A DNA stretch of 64,000 nt. It comes from JBDHWI01 sp964590135 (GTDB lineage: Bacteria > Chloroflexota > Anaerolineae > J036 > Brachytrichaceae). The stretch lies in NCBI GenBank assembly GCA_964590135.1, contig CAZPVX010000012.1, positions 62,001 through 126,000 on the forward strand, written 5' to 3'. The notes under the pieces are model-generated. The model was not told the origin of the DNA. It searched no databases and saw nothing but the letters and a program-made list of their open reading frames with translations. The position numbers and the translations under genes are program-made. Of this stretch, positions 49,900 through 57,838 are shown one piece after another (position 1 is the stretch's first letter; each line of letters begins with the position of its first letter).

Positions 49900-51414
49900 A
49901 TGAAAACGACTTTTCTTCATCGCGCAGTCACGGCAGCGATTGCGCTGCTGGGATGCGCGGCGTTGCTCGCATCACCAGCCATCATCAGCGCACAGGCGCC
50001 GGCACTGCTCGCCGACGAAGGCTTTGAAGCCGGCTTCCAGAACGATCCCTACTGCAAGACTGGCGACTGCAAAGTGCCGGAGGGCTGGGGCGTATGGTTC
50101 ATCCCGCGCACCGAGAATGACCCCACCGGCGTAAATTTTCAGCCGAAATACGACCAGACCACGGACGCCAAGCGCGTGCATTCCGGCAGCGGCGCGCAGC
50201 GCATCTGGACCGAGAACGCCACCCACACCGGCGGCATCTATCACGTGGTGAAGGATGTGCAGGTTGGCTCGCGCATTCGCTTCACCGCATGGGGGCAGGT
50301 GTGGAGCACCAACGACGACAGCCCGATCTCGGCGCGCCCCTCGCGCGACATCAAGCTCAAGATCGGCGTCGATCCGCTCGGCGGCAACAACGGCAGCCCA
50401 TCACCGCTCAACGGGCAGGTGCAATGGTCGCCGGAGCAAGAGGCGAAGGATGCCTATGTGCAATTCAGCGTAGAGGTGGAGGTGCGCTCGCCAACGGTGA
50501 TCATCTACACCTACGCAACCATGCGCGACAACGTGCGGCACAACGAGGTGTTCTGGGATGAGGCAAAGGTGGAATACATCGCGCCAGCACCCACCGAAAC
50601 GCCGGCAGCCATCACTGCAACCACCACAACCACCGACGCCGTCGCAGTCGAGACGCCCATCACGCCGACGGCAGAAGCCGCTGCGCCGGCGCAAACTGCC
50701 GCCGTGACCTACACCGTGCAAGCGGGCGATACGCTCTATGGCATCGCGCTCGATCACGGCATCAGCCTCGAAGAGCTGCTTAGCAACAATCCAGGAGTGA
50801 CGGCTGAACTGCTGCAATTGGGTCAGGTGTTGATTATCAAGCCCGGCACAACGGCGGAGGCAACTGCGACGCCAGATCCGGCCGCTGCGCCGGCTGCAAC
50901 CACAGATCCAAATGCGCCGGCAGCCATCACACCCACTGAGACGGTCACTGCCACAGCTACTGTCGGCGAGGCGTGCGTGCAGGCCTTCTTTGATGACAAC
51001 GGCAACGGCAAGCGCGACGACACCGAGGATCTCGTGCCGAACATTTTGTTTGTGCTTTCGGCCAACAACCAGCAACTGGCGAGCTACACCACCACCGGTG
51101 TGGATGAACCGTATTGCTTCCCCAACCTGAACAACGACAGCTACACCATCGCCGCAACCGCGCTGGATATCTATGCGCCAACCACGCCGCTGAATGACAC
51201 CATCATCGTGGCCGGCGGCCGTTCGTATTTCAGCGTTGGTTTGCGACGCGTCATCGACGGCAGCGCAGATGTGAGCAAGCCAGCACAGCCCGCGCAGAGC
51301 AACGCACCAGCCATCAACTGGGGCGGCGTCATCCCGTTGCTGGGCGGCGCATTGCTATTGTTTGGCGCCATCGGTTTCGGCGCGTCCCTGTTCCTGCGCC
51401 GGCGCAGGCTCTAG
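49900..51414 (+). CDS. Surface-anchored LysM protein with SdrD-B-like domain
   Basis: A 504-aa exported protein. A signal peptide spans about residues 1-32. A beta-sandwich-like domain follows (EGFEAGFQNDPYCKTGDCKVPEGWGVWF, Cys pair). A Thr/Pro/Ala linker leads to a LysM domain at about 269-316 (YTVQAGDTLYGIALDHGISLEELLSNN). A second linker leads to a Ca-binding-like SdrD-B type domain starting VQAFFDDNGNGKRDDTEDL (about 360-445). A C-terminal TM helix (about 468-497) ends in RRRRL, typical of a membrane or surface anchor. It is one base after the GT39 gene; LysM may bind peptidoglycan or a glycan made by that enzyme (inference). Confidence 0.82.
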   Translation: MKTTFLHRAVTAAIALLGCAALLASPAIISAQAPALLADEGFEAGFQNDPYCKTGDCKVPEGWGVWFIPRTENDPTGVNFQPKYDQTTDAKRVHSGSGAQRIWTENATHTGGIYHVVKDVQVGSRIRFTAWGQVWSTNDDSPISARPSRDIKLKIGVDPLGGNNGSPSPLNGQVQWSPEQEAKDAYVQFSVEVEVRSPTVIIYTYATMRDNVRHNEVFWDEAKVEYIAPAPTETPAAITATTTTTDAVAVETPITPTAEAAAPAQTAAVTYTVQAGDTLYGIALDHGISLEELLSNNPGVTAELLQLGQVLIIKPGTTAEATATPDPAAAPAATTDPNAPAAITPTETVTATATVGEACVQAFFDDNGNGKRDDTEDLVPNILFVLSANNQQLASYTTTGVDEPYCFPNLNNDSYTIAATALDIYAPTTPLNDTIIVAGGRSYFSVGLRRVIDGSADVSKPAQPAQSNAPAINWGGVIPLLGGALLLFGAIGFGASLFLRRRRL

Positions 51415-51480
51415 CACGAGACAGTCATCCGACGATTAGCTGCGCATCAAAATCTGCGTCAGACAAAATCTCAAATCGCC

Positions 51481-54225
51481 ATGTCGCAGCCATCAACGCG
51501 CACCATCGCATCGTTCATCGTCGTGATGGTGGTATGCGCGCTGGCGGCTGCGACCATCTGGATGGGCGCCGGCATCCTCAACACCCGCGCCGGCGGCGAC
51601 AGCCCTTTCCTGCTGATTCGCACCTACGAATTGGCAGCCAACCTGCGCGCCGGCGTCTTCCCCGCGCGCTGGATGCCCGATGCGGCCTACGGTCTTGGCT
51701 ACCCCTTTTTTAACTTTTACGCCGCGCTGCCGTACTATCTCGCCGCCATATCGAACGTGGCCGGCGTCGATCTCATCGTCGCCATCAAGCTGGCGCAGAC
51801 GCTGGGCATGTTCGCTGCCGGCGCTGCAATGTGGTTGTTTGCGCGGCGCTGGCTGCCGGCATGGGGTGTCGCGTTGGCCGCCGGCGCGTATGTGCTTGCG
51901 CCGTTCCATCTGGTGAATGTGTTCGTGCGCGGCGATTCGCTCTCCGAGTTCTGGGCATTCGCCTGGTATCCGCTGATCCTGTGGGCAGTGACCAGGACGA
52001 TCGACGGCGACCGCCGGATGACGCCTGCAGGCCTTGTGCTGGCGTTGTCGCTCGCCGGCCTGGTGCTGACGCACAATGTGTCGGCGGTGCTGTTCGCCCC
52101 GTTCATCGTGATCTTCGCGCTGGCGCTGCTGATTCGGCGCGCGCGCCAATCAGACGCAAATGCAAAGGGTGCGCTGCGCAGCGCAATTGCACTGGCATGG
52201 CCGGCGCTGCTGGCGCTCGCGCTCAGCGCGTGGGTCTGGCTGCCGGCGCTGGGCGAGGCCGGCAGCGCGCAACTGGGCGAGCAGACCACCGGCTATTTCA
52301 ACTACAGCAATCATTTTCGCAGCGGCAATCTGGTGCAAACCTCACTTGCCTTCGACTACGCCGTGAATGAGAGCGGCGACGCCTTCGCGATGGGGCTTGT
52401 GCAAGCAGCGCTGGTTGCGCTGGGCAGCGCGGCATGGCTCATTGCTGAACGCAGAGCAGGCCGGCCGCTCTTCGCACTCGTTTTGATGCTGTCTCTCTTC
52501 GCGCTCAGCACATTCATGATCACGCCGGCGGCGGGGTTCATCTGGGAGCATGCGCCGCTGCTCAAGCTGGCGCAGTTCCCATGGCGCATGCTCTCGGTGC
52601 AGGCGGTATTCGCAGCAGTGTTGATCGGCGGCGCTTCGAGATTGAGCGGCCATCAATCCGAAACCCAACCCTCAACGTTCAATTTTCTTGCTTCTTTTTT
52701 CACTCTTCTCTTGTTGCTCTGGTCTGCGCTGGCGCAGTTGCCGAACGCGCGCTTAAACGTGCAGAGCGATGACGTGACGCCGGCGTCAATCCAACTCTAC
52801 GAATGGTTCAGCGGCAACATCGGCAGCACCATCCGCGCCGAGTATTTGCCGCAGACTGCGCAGCCTGTGCCTCGCACCGGGCCGGCGCTGCTGGGCGTCG
52901 CGCCGCAAGCATTCATCGCGCAGGAAGGCATTTCAGCTTCAGCACTTTCATCGCAGTTGCTGACACAAACGCCAGTGCGACAGGTGTGGCGCATTCAGGC
53001 GGCGCAGGCCATGCGCATTGCCGTGCCGCTGATCTACACGCCGGCTTGGCAGGCGCAGATGGATGGCGCAACGATTGCGCTTGCGCCATACCCCGGCTCC
53101 GGCTGGGCCAGCGCAGACGCACCCGCCGGCGATCACACGCTCACGCTCACCTACGCTGGCACGCCCTTGCAACACGCCGGCAACACCCTCTCGCTCATCG
53201 CGCTGGTCGCGTGGATGGGGGTTGCGGCAGTCATGGCGGCTCGCGCTGGAACTGCGCAGCGCCGGCGCGCGATTGTGACTGCTGGCATCCCATTTTTGTC
53301 GTGGTTGGCGCTGTGGTCGATCGGGTTGCTGCTCCATCCCGCGCCAACAGCGCCGGCGCTGCAAACGCTGGACTTCGACACACGCCCTTTCCCGCATCGT
53401 GATCCGGTTATTTTTACGCATGGTGATGCGCGGCACGAGTTGATTGGCGCGCGCATCGAGCCGCCGCAGGTGCAGGCCGGCCAGCCTTTTACATTGGCGC
53501 TGCAATGGCGCGACGATGATGCGCCGCATGCCATCACCGTCACACAGGAGTTGCCCAGCGGCGGCGAGTTCATGACGCTGTTTCGCCATGCGCGCTCGCA
53601 AGTGGCAAGTGATCCGCACATCAGCGCGCACATCGCACTCACGGATGCGCTGCGCGGCCCGCTGCTGATCAAGGTGCAGGCAAGTGACACAAACGGCGAT
53701 CTGCTGAATGCATTCAACCCTGATGGCGCGCCCATCGTCACCGCCATTGCCGGCAAACCCGCGCCGGCCATCACACTGTTCGGCCCAACGATCACTGGCA
53801 CGCCGCAGACCGACGTGAAAATCACGGCGGCATTCAGCAACGGCATCGCGCTGCATGGCATCGACTGGTTCTTCGCCAGCGCGCAGGAAGTATGCTTCCG
53901 CCCGCAGTGGTCGTTGCAGCGCGACGACGCGAATCACGCTGATGCGCTGCAGGTGTCGCTGCGCCTGCGCGGAGGCGATGGCCGCCTGATCGCGCAGGCC
54001 GACAGCCAGCCGCAGGGCGGCCTCGCGCCCACATGGTCGTGGCAACGAGGCGCGCTGATATTCGACAGCCAATGCGTGCCGGCGCAGACGCTGCTGAGCG
54101 CCGGCGAGCCATACACTTTACAGATGGTGTGGTATCGCGCGGCGAATTTGCAACAGGTGAGCGAGTTGACCCTGCACGGCACGCGCGGGCCCGTGCTGGA
54201 AGACCTGAACGTGCCAGAGTCTTGA
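51481..54225 (+). CDS. PTPS-related / YfhO-like large membrane protein
   Basis: A 914-aa protein with about twelve predicted TM helices followed by a large extracytoplasmic region (about 420-914) with one further TM segment near 555-575 and another near 595-615. The N-terminal pattern GGDSPFLLIRTYELAANLRAGVFPARWMPDAAYGLGYPFFNFYAALPYYLAA is the signature of 6-pyruvoyl-tetrahydropterin-synthase-related membrane proteins, thought to be GT-C-type glycosyltransferases. DSLSEFWAFAWYPLI also fits. Residues about 395-415 (GHQSETQPSTFNFLASFF) coincide with a low-GC insertion-like DNA stretch. It lies 66 bp after the LysM gene and 5 bp before the lipoprotein gene. Confidence 0.8.
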   Translation: MSQPSTRTIASFIVVMVVCALAAATIWMGAGILNTRAGGDSPFLLIRTYELAANLRAGVFPARWMPDAAYGLGYPFFNFYAALPYYLAAISNVAGVDLIVAIKLAQTLGMFAAGAAMWLFARRWLPAWGVALAAGAYVLAPFHLVNVFVRGDSLSEFWAFAWYPLILWAVTRTIDGDRRMTPAGLVLALSLAGLVLTHNVSAVLFAPFIVIFALALLIRRARQSDANAKGALRSAIALAWPALLALALSAWVWLPALGEAGSAQLGEQTTGYFNYSNHFRSGNLVQTSLAFDYAVNESGDAFAMGLVQAALVALGSAAWLIAERRAGRPLFALVLMLSLFALSTFMITPAAGFIWEHAPLLKLAQFPWRMLSVQAVFAAVLIGGASRLSGHQSETQPSTFNFLASFFTLLLLLWSALAQLPNARLNVQSDDVTPASIQLYEWFSGNIGSTIRAEYLPQTAQPVPRTGPALLGVAPQAFIAQEGISASALSSQLLTQTPVRQVWRIQAAQAMRIAVPLIYTPAWQAQMDGATIALAPYPGSGWASADAPAGDHTLTLTYAGTPLQHAGNTLSLIALVAWMGVAAVMAARAGTAQRRRAIVTAGIPFLSWLALWSIGLLLHPAPTAPALQTLDFDTRPFPHRDPVIFTHGDARHELIGARIEPPQVQAGQPFTLALQWRDDDAPHAITVTQELPSGGEFMTLFRHARSQVASDPHISAHIALTDALRGPLLIKVQASDTNGDLLNAFNPDGAPIVTAIAGKPAPAITLFGPTITGTPQTDVKITAAFSNGIALHGIDWFFASAQEVCFRPQWSLQRDDANHADALQVSLRLRGGDGRLIAQADSQPQGGLAPTWSWQRGALIFDSQCVPAQTLLSAGEPYTLQMVWYRAANLQQVSELTLHGTRGPVLEDLNVPES

Positions 54226-54230
54226 AACAC

Positions 54231-55010
54231 ATGAAGCGTTTGTTGTTGCTCGTTTGCGTGGTGCTGGCGGCGTGCGGCCGGCCCATGCCAACCTACAAGA
54301 TCGCGCTGGTGGCGCCGTTTGAAGGCCGGCAGCGCCAGGTTGGCTACGACGTCTTTCCGGCGATGCGGCTCGCCATCCGCGAGCAAATTGCTGCTGGCGG
54401 CGTGGGCGGCGCGTTCGTCACCTTCATCGCCTACAACGACAGCGCCGATCCGCAGATGGCCGCGCGTGTGGCGCACAACGTCGCGCTCGACCCCGAAGTG
54501 CTGACGGTGATGGGTCACCTCACGCTCAGCACGACGCTGGCGGCGATGGCGGTCTACACCGCAGCGAACCTGCCGTTGCTCACGCTGCTGACGCCGGCGG
54601 ATCAGCTGCCGAAGTCGCCTTTCGTCTTCAACTTGAGTCCCTCTTTGGGGAGTGCAAAAGCTGAAGTGAAAAGTGCGAAGTGCGAAGCGCTCGGCGACAC
54701 ATCGCCATATGCGCCGTGCACCTTCCCCGCGCCGCCGCTGAGTGAGTTGCCGCAGGCACAGCGGGCGCTGAAAGCCTTCACCGGTCTGTCACTCGGCCCG
54801 CTGCCATCGCCGCGCTCGATCGCCGCCTACGACGCGACCAACGTGCTGCTTGCAGCGATTCGCGTGGATGCGCAGGCGCATGGCACGCCGACGCGCGCCG
54901 GCGTGGCTGAGGCGCTGCGCACAGTGCAATACGCCGGCTTGCTGGGCGACATTTCATTCAACGAAAAAGGCGTATGGGAAACCGCGCCGCTGTGGGTGTA
55001 TCCGCGATGA
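54231..55010 (+). CDS. Shortened ABC-type substrate-binding lipoprotein (Leu/Ile/Val-binding-like)
   Basis: A 259-aa lipoprotein with a lipobox ending in LAAC (C15). It matches the start (YKIALVAPFEGRQRQVGYDVFPAMRLAIREQI) and the end (SIAAYDATNVLLAAIRV...VAEALRTVQYAGLLGDISFNEKGVW) of periplasmic branched-chain amino acid-binding proteins, but the middle of the family, about 100-130 residues, is missing. Instead, residues about 140-180 hold odd sequence encoded by AAGTGCG-type short repeats (54671-54684). It may be a degraded or repurposed sensor. No ABC permease genes are adjacent. Confidence 0.72.
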   Translation: MKRLLLLVCVVLAACGRPMPTYKIALVAPFEGRQRQVGYDVFPAMRLAIREQIAAGGVGGAFVTFIAYNDSADPQMAARVAHNVALDPEVLTVMGHLTLSTTLAAMAVYTAANLPLLTLLTPADQLPKSPFVFNLSPSLGSAKAEVKSAKCEALGDTSPYAPCTFPAPPLSELPQAQRALKAFTGLSLGPLPSPRSIAAYDATNVLLAAIRVDAQAHGTPTRAGVAEALRTVQYAGLLGDISFNEKGVWETAPLWVYPR

Positions 55011-55206
55011 ATTCGATGGCGAAGCAGTTGGCGCAGCTGTTTTTAGCGTGTTCGGCTGTAGAGGCGCAGTCGCTTTGCTCTGCTTGATCTTGATATTCCG
55101 CCTGGGCATATGAGCTTCTATAACGCCATATCACGCGTATCGACCTGAACCGAACAACTTAAAAGGCGCGCACGCGCCAAGGCGTTCTTCATGTCTTTTT
55201 CACTGC

Positions 55207-55212
55207 TACACT
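55207..55212 (+). promoter_or_regulatory. TACACT -10-like box before the DUF1444-like gene
   Basis: TACACT at 55207-55212 ends six bases before the ATG at 55219, and no SD is visible. A similar TACACT precedes the sugar isomerase start at 35365 by seven bases, which suggests near-leaderless promoters. Confidence 0.35.
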
Positions 55213-55218
55213 ACGCGC

Positions 55219-56154
55219 ATGGCAACCTCAGCGGGTGAGACGCCGGCGTGGGCGCGCGGGCTTGGCGCGCAGGGCTACCCCACGTTTGTCGCGCTGATCG
55301 AGAATTACTTTTCTGGCCGCAACATCGCGGTGAAGCTGGATGCGCAGGAAGGGTTGTTGCGACCGCAGGCCGGCGACAGTGAGCAGAGCAGCGTGTTTGG
55401 CCTGCAAAACATCGCGCAGACCTGCTCGCAGGCCGACCGCGACCAGTGGCACGATCTCATCCGCTCGCACTTCGATTGCATCTTCGCTTCCGGCGATGAG
55501 CAAAACGCGCTGCGCATCGACATGAGCGATTTTGCAAAGGTGCGCGACAGCATCCGCGCGCGACTGTATCCGGCAGAGCTGCAAGAGCAATCGGTCGAGA
55601 CAGTGCATCGCCCCGGCCCCGAAGGCACGCTTGAGGTGATCGTGGTCGACTTGCCGAAGAGTGTGCGCACCGTGTCGCGCAGTGAGGCAGCAGAATGGGG
55701 CATAAATCGCGATGCACTGTTCGATTTGGGCCGGCGCAATCTGGCGGAGCGAACGTTCGTGGAGTTGCACACCGTCGAGACGCGCGCCGGCATCGAGTTG
55801 CTGGCGCTCACGGGGGATACCTTCTACGCCGCCAGCCATGCGCTGATTCTGGGGCGCCACCTGTCGGAGAATCTGCCGCACGGCGCGCTGGTCAGCATTC
55901 CGCGCCGCGATGTGCTGCTCGTGCATCCCATCCGCAACATCGGCGCTGCCGACGCCATCAGTTCCATGTTGCATGCGACCATTCACTGGCATGCGGAGGG
56001 GCCCGGGTCGCTCAGTCCGCTGCTGTATTGGTATGTGGCCGGCGAGTTCGTCACGTTGGATTACACCCTCACCGGCAACACGCTCGATTTCACGCCGCCG
56101 GATGAATTTCTGGACACGCTGCAGATGCTGTCCGATCGCGCCAGCCTTTCATAG
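55219..56154 (+). CDS. DUF1444-like protein of unknown function (311 aa)
   Basis: A 311-aa soluble protein. The pattern FVALIENYFSGRNIAVKLDAQEGLLRP, IVVDLPKSVRTVSRSEAAEWGINRDALFDLGRRNLAERT and the ending ALVSIPRRDVLLVHPIRNIGAADAISSMLH resembles the DUF1444/UPF0354 layout (WG-x-x-x-x-EALFxxAxxNL, then IPxRDxLLVAP). No enzyme motif is seen. The similarity is read by eye and is moderate. Confidence 0.6.
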   Translation: MATSAGETPAWARGLGAQGYPTFVALIENYFSGRNIAVKLDAQEGLLRPQAGDSEQSSVFGLQNIAQTCSQADRDQWHDLIRSHFDCIFASGDEQNALRIDMSDFAKVRDSIRARLYPAELQEQSVETVHRPGPEGTLEVIVVDLPKSVRTVSRSEAAEWGINRDALFDLGRRNLAERTFVELHTVETRAGIELLALTGDTFYAASHALILGRHLSENLPHGALVSIPRRDVLLVHPIRNIGAADAISSMLHATIHWHAEGPGSLSPLLYWYVAGEFVTLDYTLTGNTLDFTPPDEFLDTLQMLSDRASLS

Positions 56155-56169
56155 GGCTGCACTTTTCGA

Positions 56170-56218
56170 TGCAAAGGCGCAACGCCGCCAAGGAGGTCAA
56201 AGCCTTCTTGGGCGCGCT
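56170..56218 (+). repeat. Degenerate GCAAAGGCGC-type intergenic repeat
   Basis: GCAAAGGCGCAACGCCGCC followed by an AAGG...CCTT region and GGGCGCGCTGCGC can fold into an imperfect hairpin. It resembles the CGCAAAG repeat at 21985-22018. It lies between the DUF1444-like gene and the SDR gene. Confidence 0.35.
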
Positions 56219-56254
56219 GCGCACTCTGGGGTTCAACAATTTTTGAGGGTAATC

Positions 56255-57043
56255 ATGGACTTGCAACTGAAAGACAAGGTGGCTGTGGTGATGGCAGCGA
56301 GCAGGGGGCTGGGAGCCGGCACAGCGCGCGCCTTTGCGGAGGAAGGCGCGCGGGTGGTCATCAGCGGGCGCAACTTGGGCACGCTTCAGCGCACCGCTGA
56401 AGCCATCTCCAATGCGACGAAGGCGCAGGTGCTGGCAGTGGAAGCCGACTCGTCAGTGGCTGAAGACGTGACGCGCCTGATGGCCACAACGATGACGACG
56501 TTTGGCCGGCTCGACGCGCTGGTGGTGAACGCCGGCGGGCCGCCATCCGGCAGATTCATGGATTTCGACGACGCAGCCTGGCAAAGCGCCATCGACCTGA
56601 CGCTGATGAGCGCTGTGCGCGCTGCCCGGGCCGCCATCCCCATCATGCGGCGGCAGCGCGGCGGCAGCATCACCTTCATCACGTCGGTCAGCGTGAAACA
56701 CAGCATCAACAACCTTGTGTTCAGCAACAGCCTGCGAATGGCGGTGGCCGGCATCATGAAGACGCTCTCGCGCGAGGTCGGCCCGGATAACATTCGCGTG
56801 AACGTGATCGGGCCGGGCTACACCGCCACCGATCGCATTCTGGATCTGGCACAGGCGAATGCACAGCGCAACAATTCATCGGTGCAGGAAGAGCTGGCAA
56901 AAACTGGCGCAAACACGGCATTGGGGCGCGTGGCGACAATCGAGGAGTTCGCCAAACCCTGTGTGTTCCTCGCATCGCCGGCCGCCGGCTACATCACCGG
57001 CGCAGTGCTGATGGTGGACGGCGGGCAGAGCCGCGCGATTTAA
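56255..57043 (+). CDS. SDR family protein with altered catalytic residues
   Basis: A 262-aa short-chain dehydrogenase/reductase-like protein. The nucleotide-binding motif is present but reads AASRGLGAGTA instead of TGxxxGxG. NAGGPPSG matches the NNAG region. In the active-site stretch TSVSVKHSINNLVFSNSLR the usual S-x12-Y-x3-K becomes S-x12-S-x3-R, so the classic Tyr and Lys are absent. The C-terminal VFLASPAAGYITGAVLMVDGGQSRAI is canonical. A known SDR subgroup annotated as 3-oxoacyl-ACP reductase-like shares this feature; the activity is uncertain. Start ATG 56255 gives family length. Confidence 0.8.
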   Translation: MDLQLKDKVAVVMAASRGLGAGTARAFAEEGARVVISGRNLGTLQRTAEAISNATKAQVLAVEADSSVAEDVTRLMATTMTTFGRLDALVVNAGGPPSGRFMDFDDAAWQSAIDLTLMSAVRAARAAIPIMRRQRGGSITFITSVSVKHSINNLVFSNSLRMAVAGIMKTLSREVGPDNIRVNVIGPGYTATDRILDLAQANAQRNNSSVQEELAKTGANTALGRVATIEEFAKPCVFLASPAAGYITGAVLMVDGGQSRAI

Positions 57044-57118
57044 GATCGGTGGATTGGGTGATCGAGCCATCGAGTCGCTGCCGCAGTCGTCCGATCACCC
57101 AAGCACGCCATCATCCAA

Positions 57119-57760
57119 ATGACTCCATTCCAATTGATCCTGTTTGATCTCGACGAGACGCTATATCCGCGCAGCGCGGCATTGATGCATCAGATCAGCC
57201 AGCGCATCTCTGCGTATCTGACGGACAAGATTGGCATCGCACCGGCACAGGCGCAGATGCTGCGGCAGCACTTCCGCGGCAAGTATGGCACGGCGCTGCG
57301 CGGGCTGATCGAAGAGGGTTATACCTTCGACACCGAAGATTATTTCCAGTATGTGCATGACATCGAGTTGAATGGCCGCATCGACCCTGACCCGAAGTTG
57401 CGCGAGATGCTGCTGGGCATCCCACTGCGCCGCGCTGTGCTGACCAACAGCAACATCGAGCACGCCGAGCGCATCCTCAACCACATGGCCATTCGAGATT
57501 GCTTCGAGCGGGTGATAGACATCAAGGCGCTCAACTTCGTGAACAAACCCACCCTCGACAGCTACAAGCTGACGATGCAGATGTTGGACGTGCAGGCGCG
57601 CGAGGTGATCTTCGTCGAGGACTCGCCGATGAACACCCCGCCGGCGCGCGACCTGGGCATGACCACCGTGCTGATCGATTGTCCAGCCAGCGATAGCGCC
57701 GACTATTTCCTGGAGAGCGTGATGGAAGTGGGGCCGCTGGTGGAACAGCTGCTTGTGTGA
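57119..57760 (+). CDS. HAD-family hydrolase, pyrimidine 5'-nucleotidase (SDT1)-like
   Basis: A 213-aa HAD phosphatase. Motif I is FDLDETLYP (D10 nucleophile, D12). Motif II is VLTNSN, motif III includes the Lys in FVNKPTLDSYKLTMQ, and motif IV is VIFVEDSPMN. The DETLYP form and the helical cap (IAPAQAQMLRQHFRGKYGTALRGLIEEGYTFDTEDYFQYVHD) match SDT1/pyrimidine 5'-nucleotidase-like proteins. The substrate is probably a nucleotide or sugar phosphate. It sits 75 bp after the SDR gene. Confidence 0.85.
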   Translation: MTPFQLILFDLDETLYPRSAALMHQISQRISAYLTDKIGIAPAQAQMLRQHFRGKYGTALRGLIEEGYTFDTEDYFQYVHDIELNGRIDPDPKLREMLLGIPLRRAVLTNSNIEHAERILNHMAIRDCFERVIDIKALNFVNKPTLDSYKLTMQMLDVQAREVIFVEDSPMNTPPARDLGMTTVLIDCPASDSADYFLESVMEVGPLVEQLLV

Positions 57761-57838
57761 ACATCCGCGTTGAGCGCCACGAAGCGGGGCAAAAACTTCA
57801 TCACGTAGAATCGCCCTCGCAATGAGGAGAACCATTCC

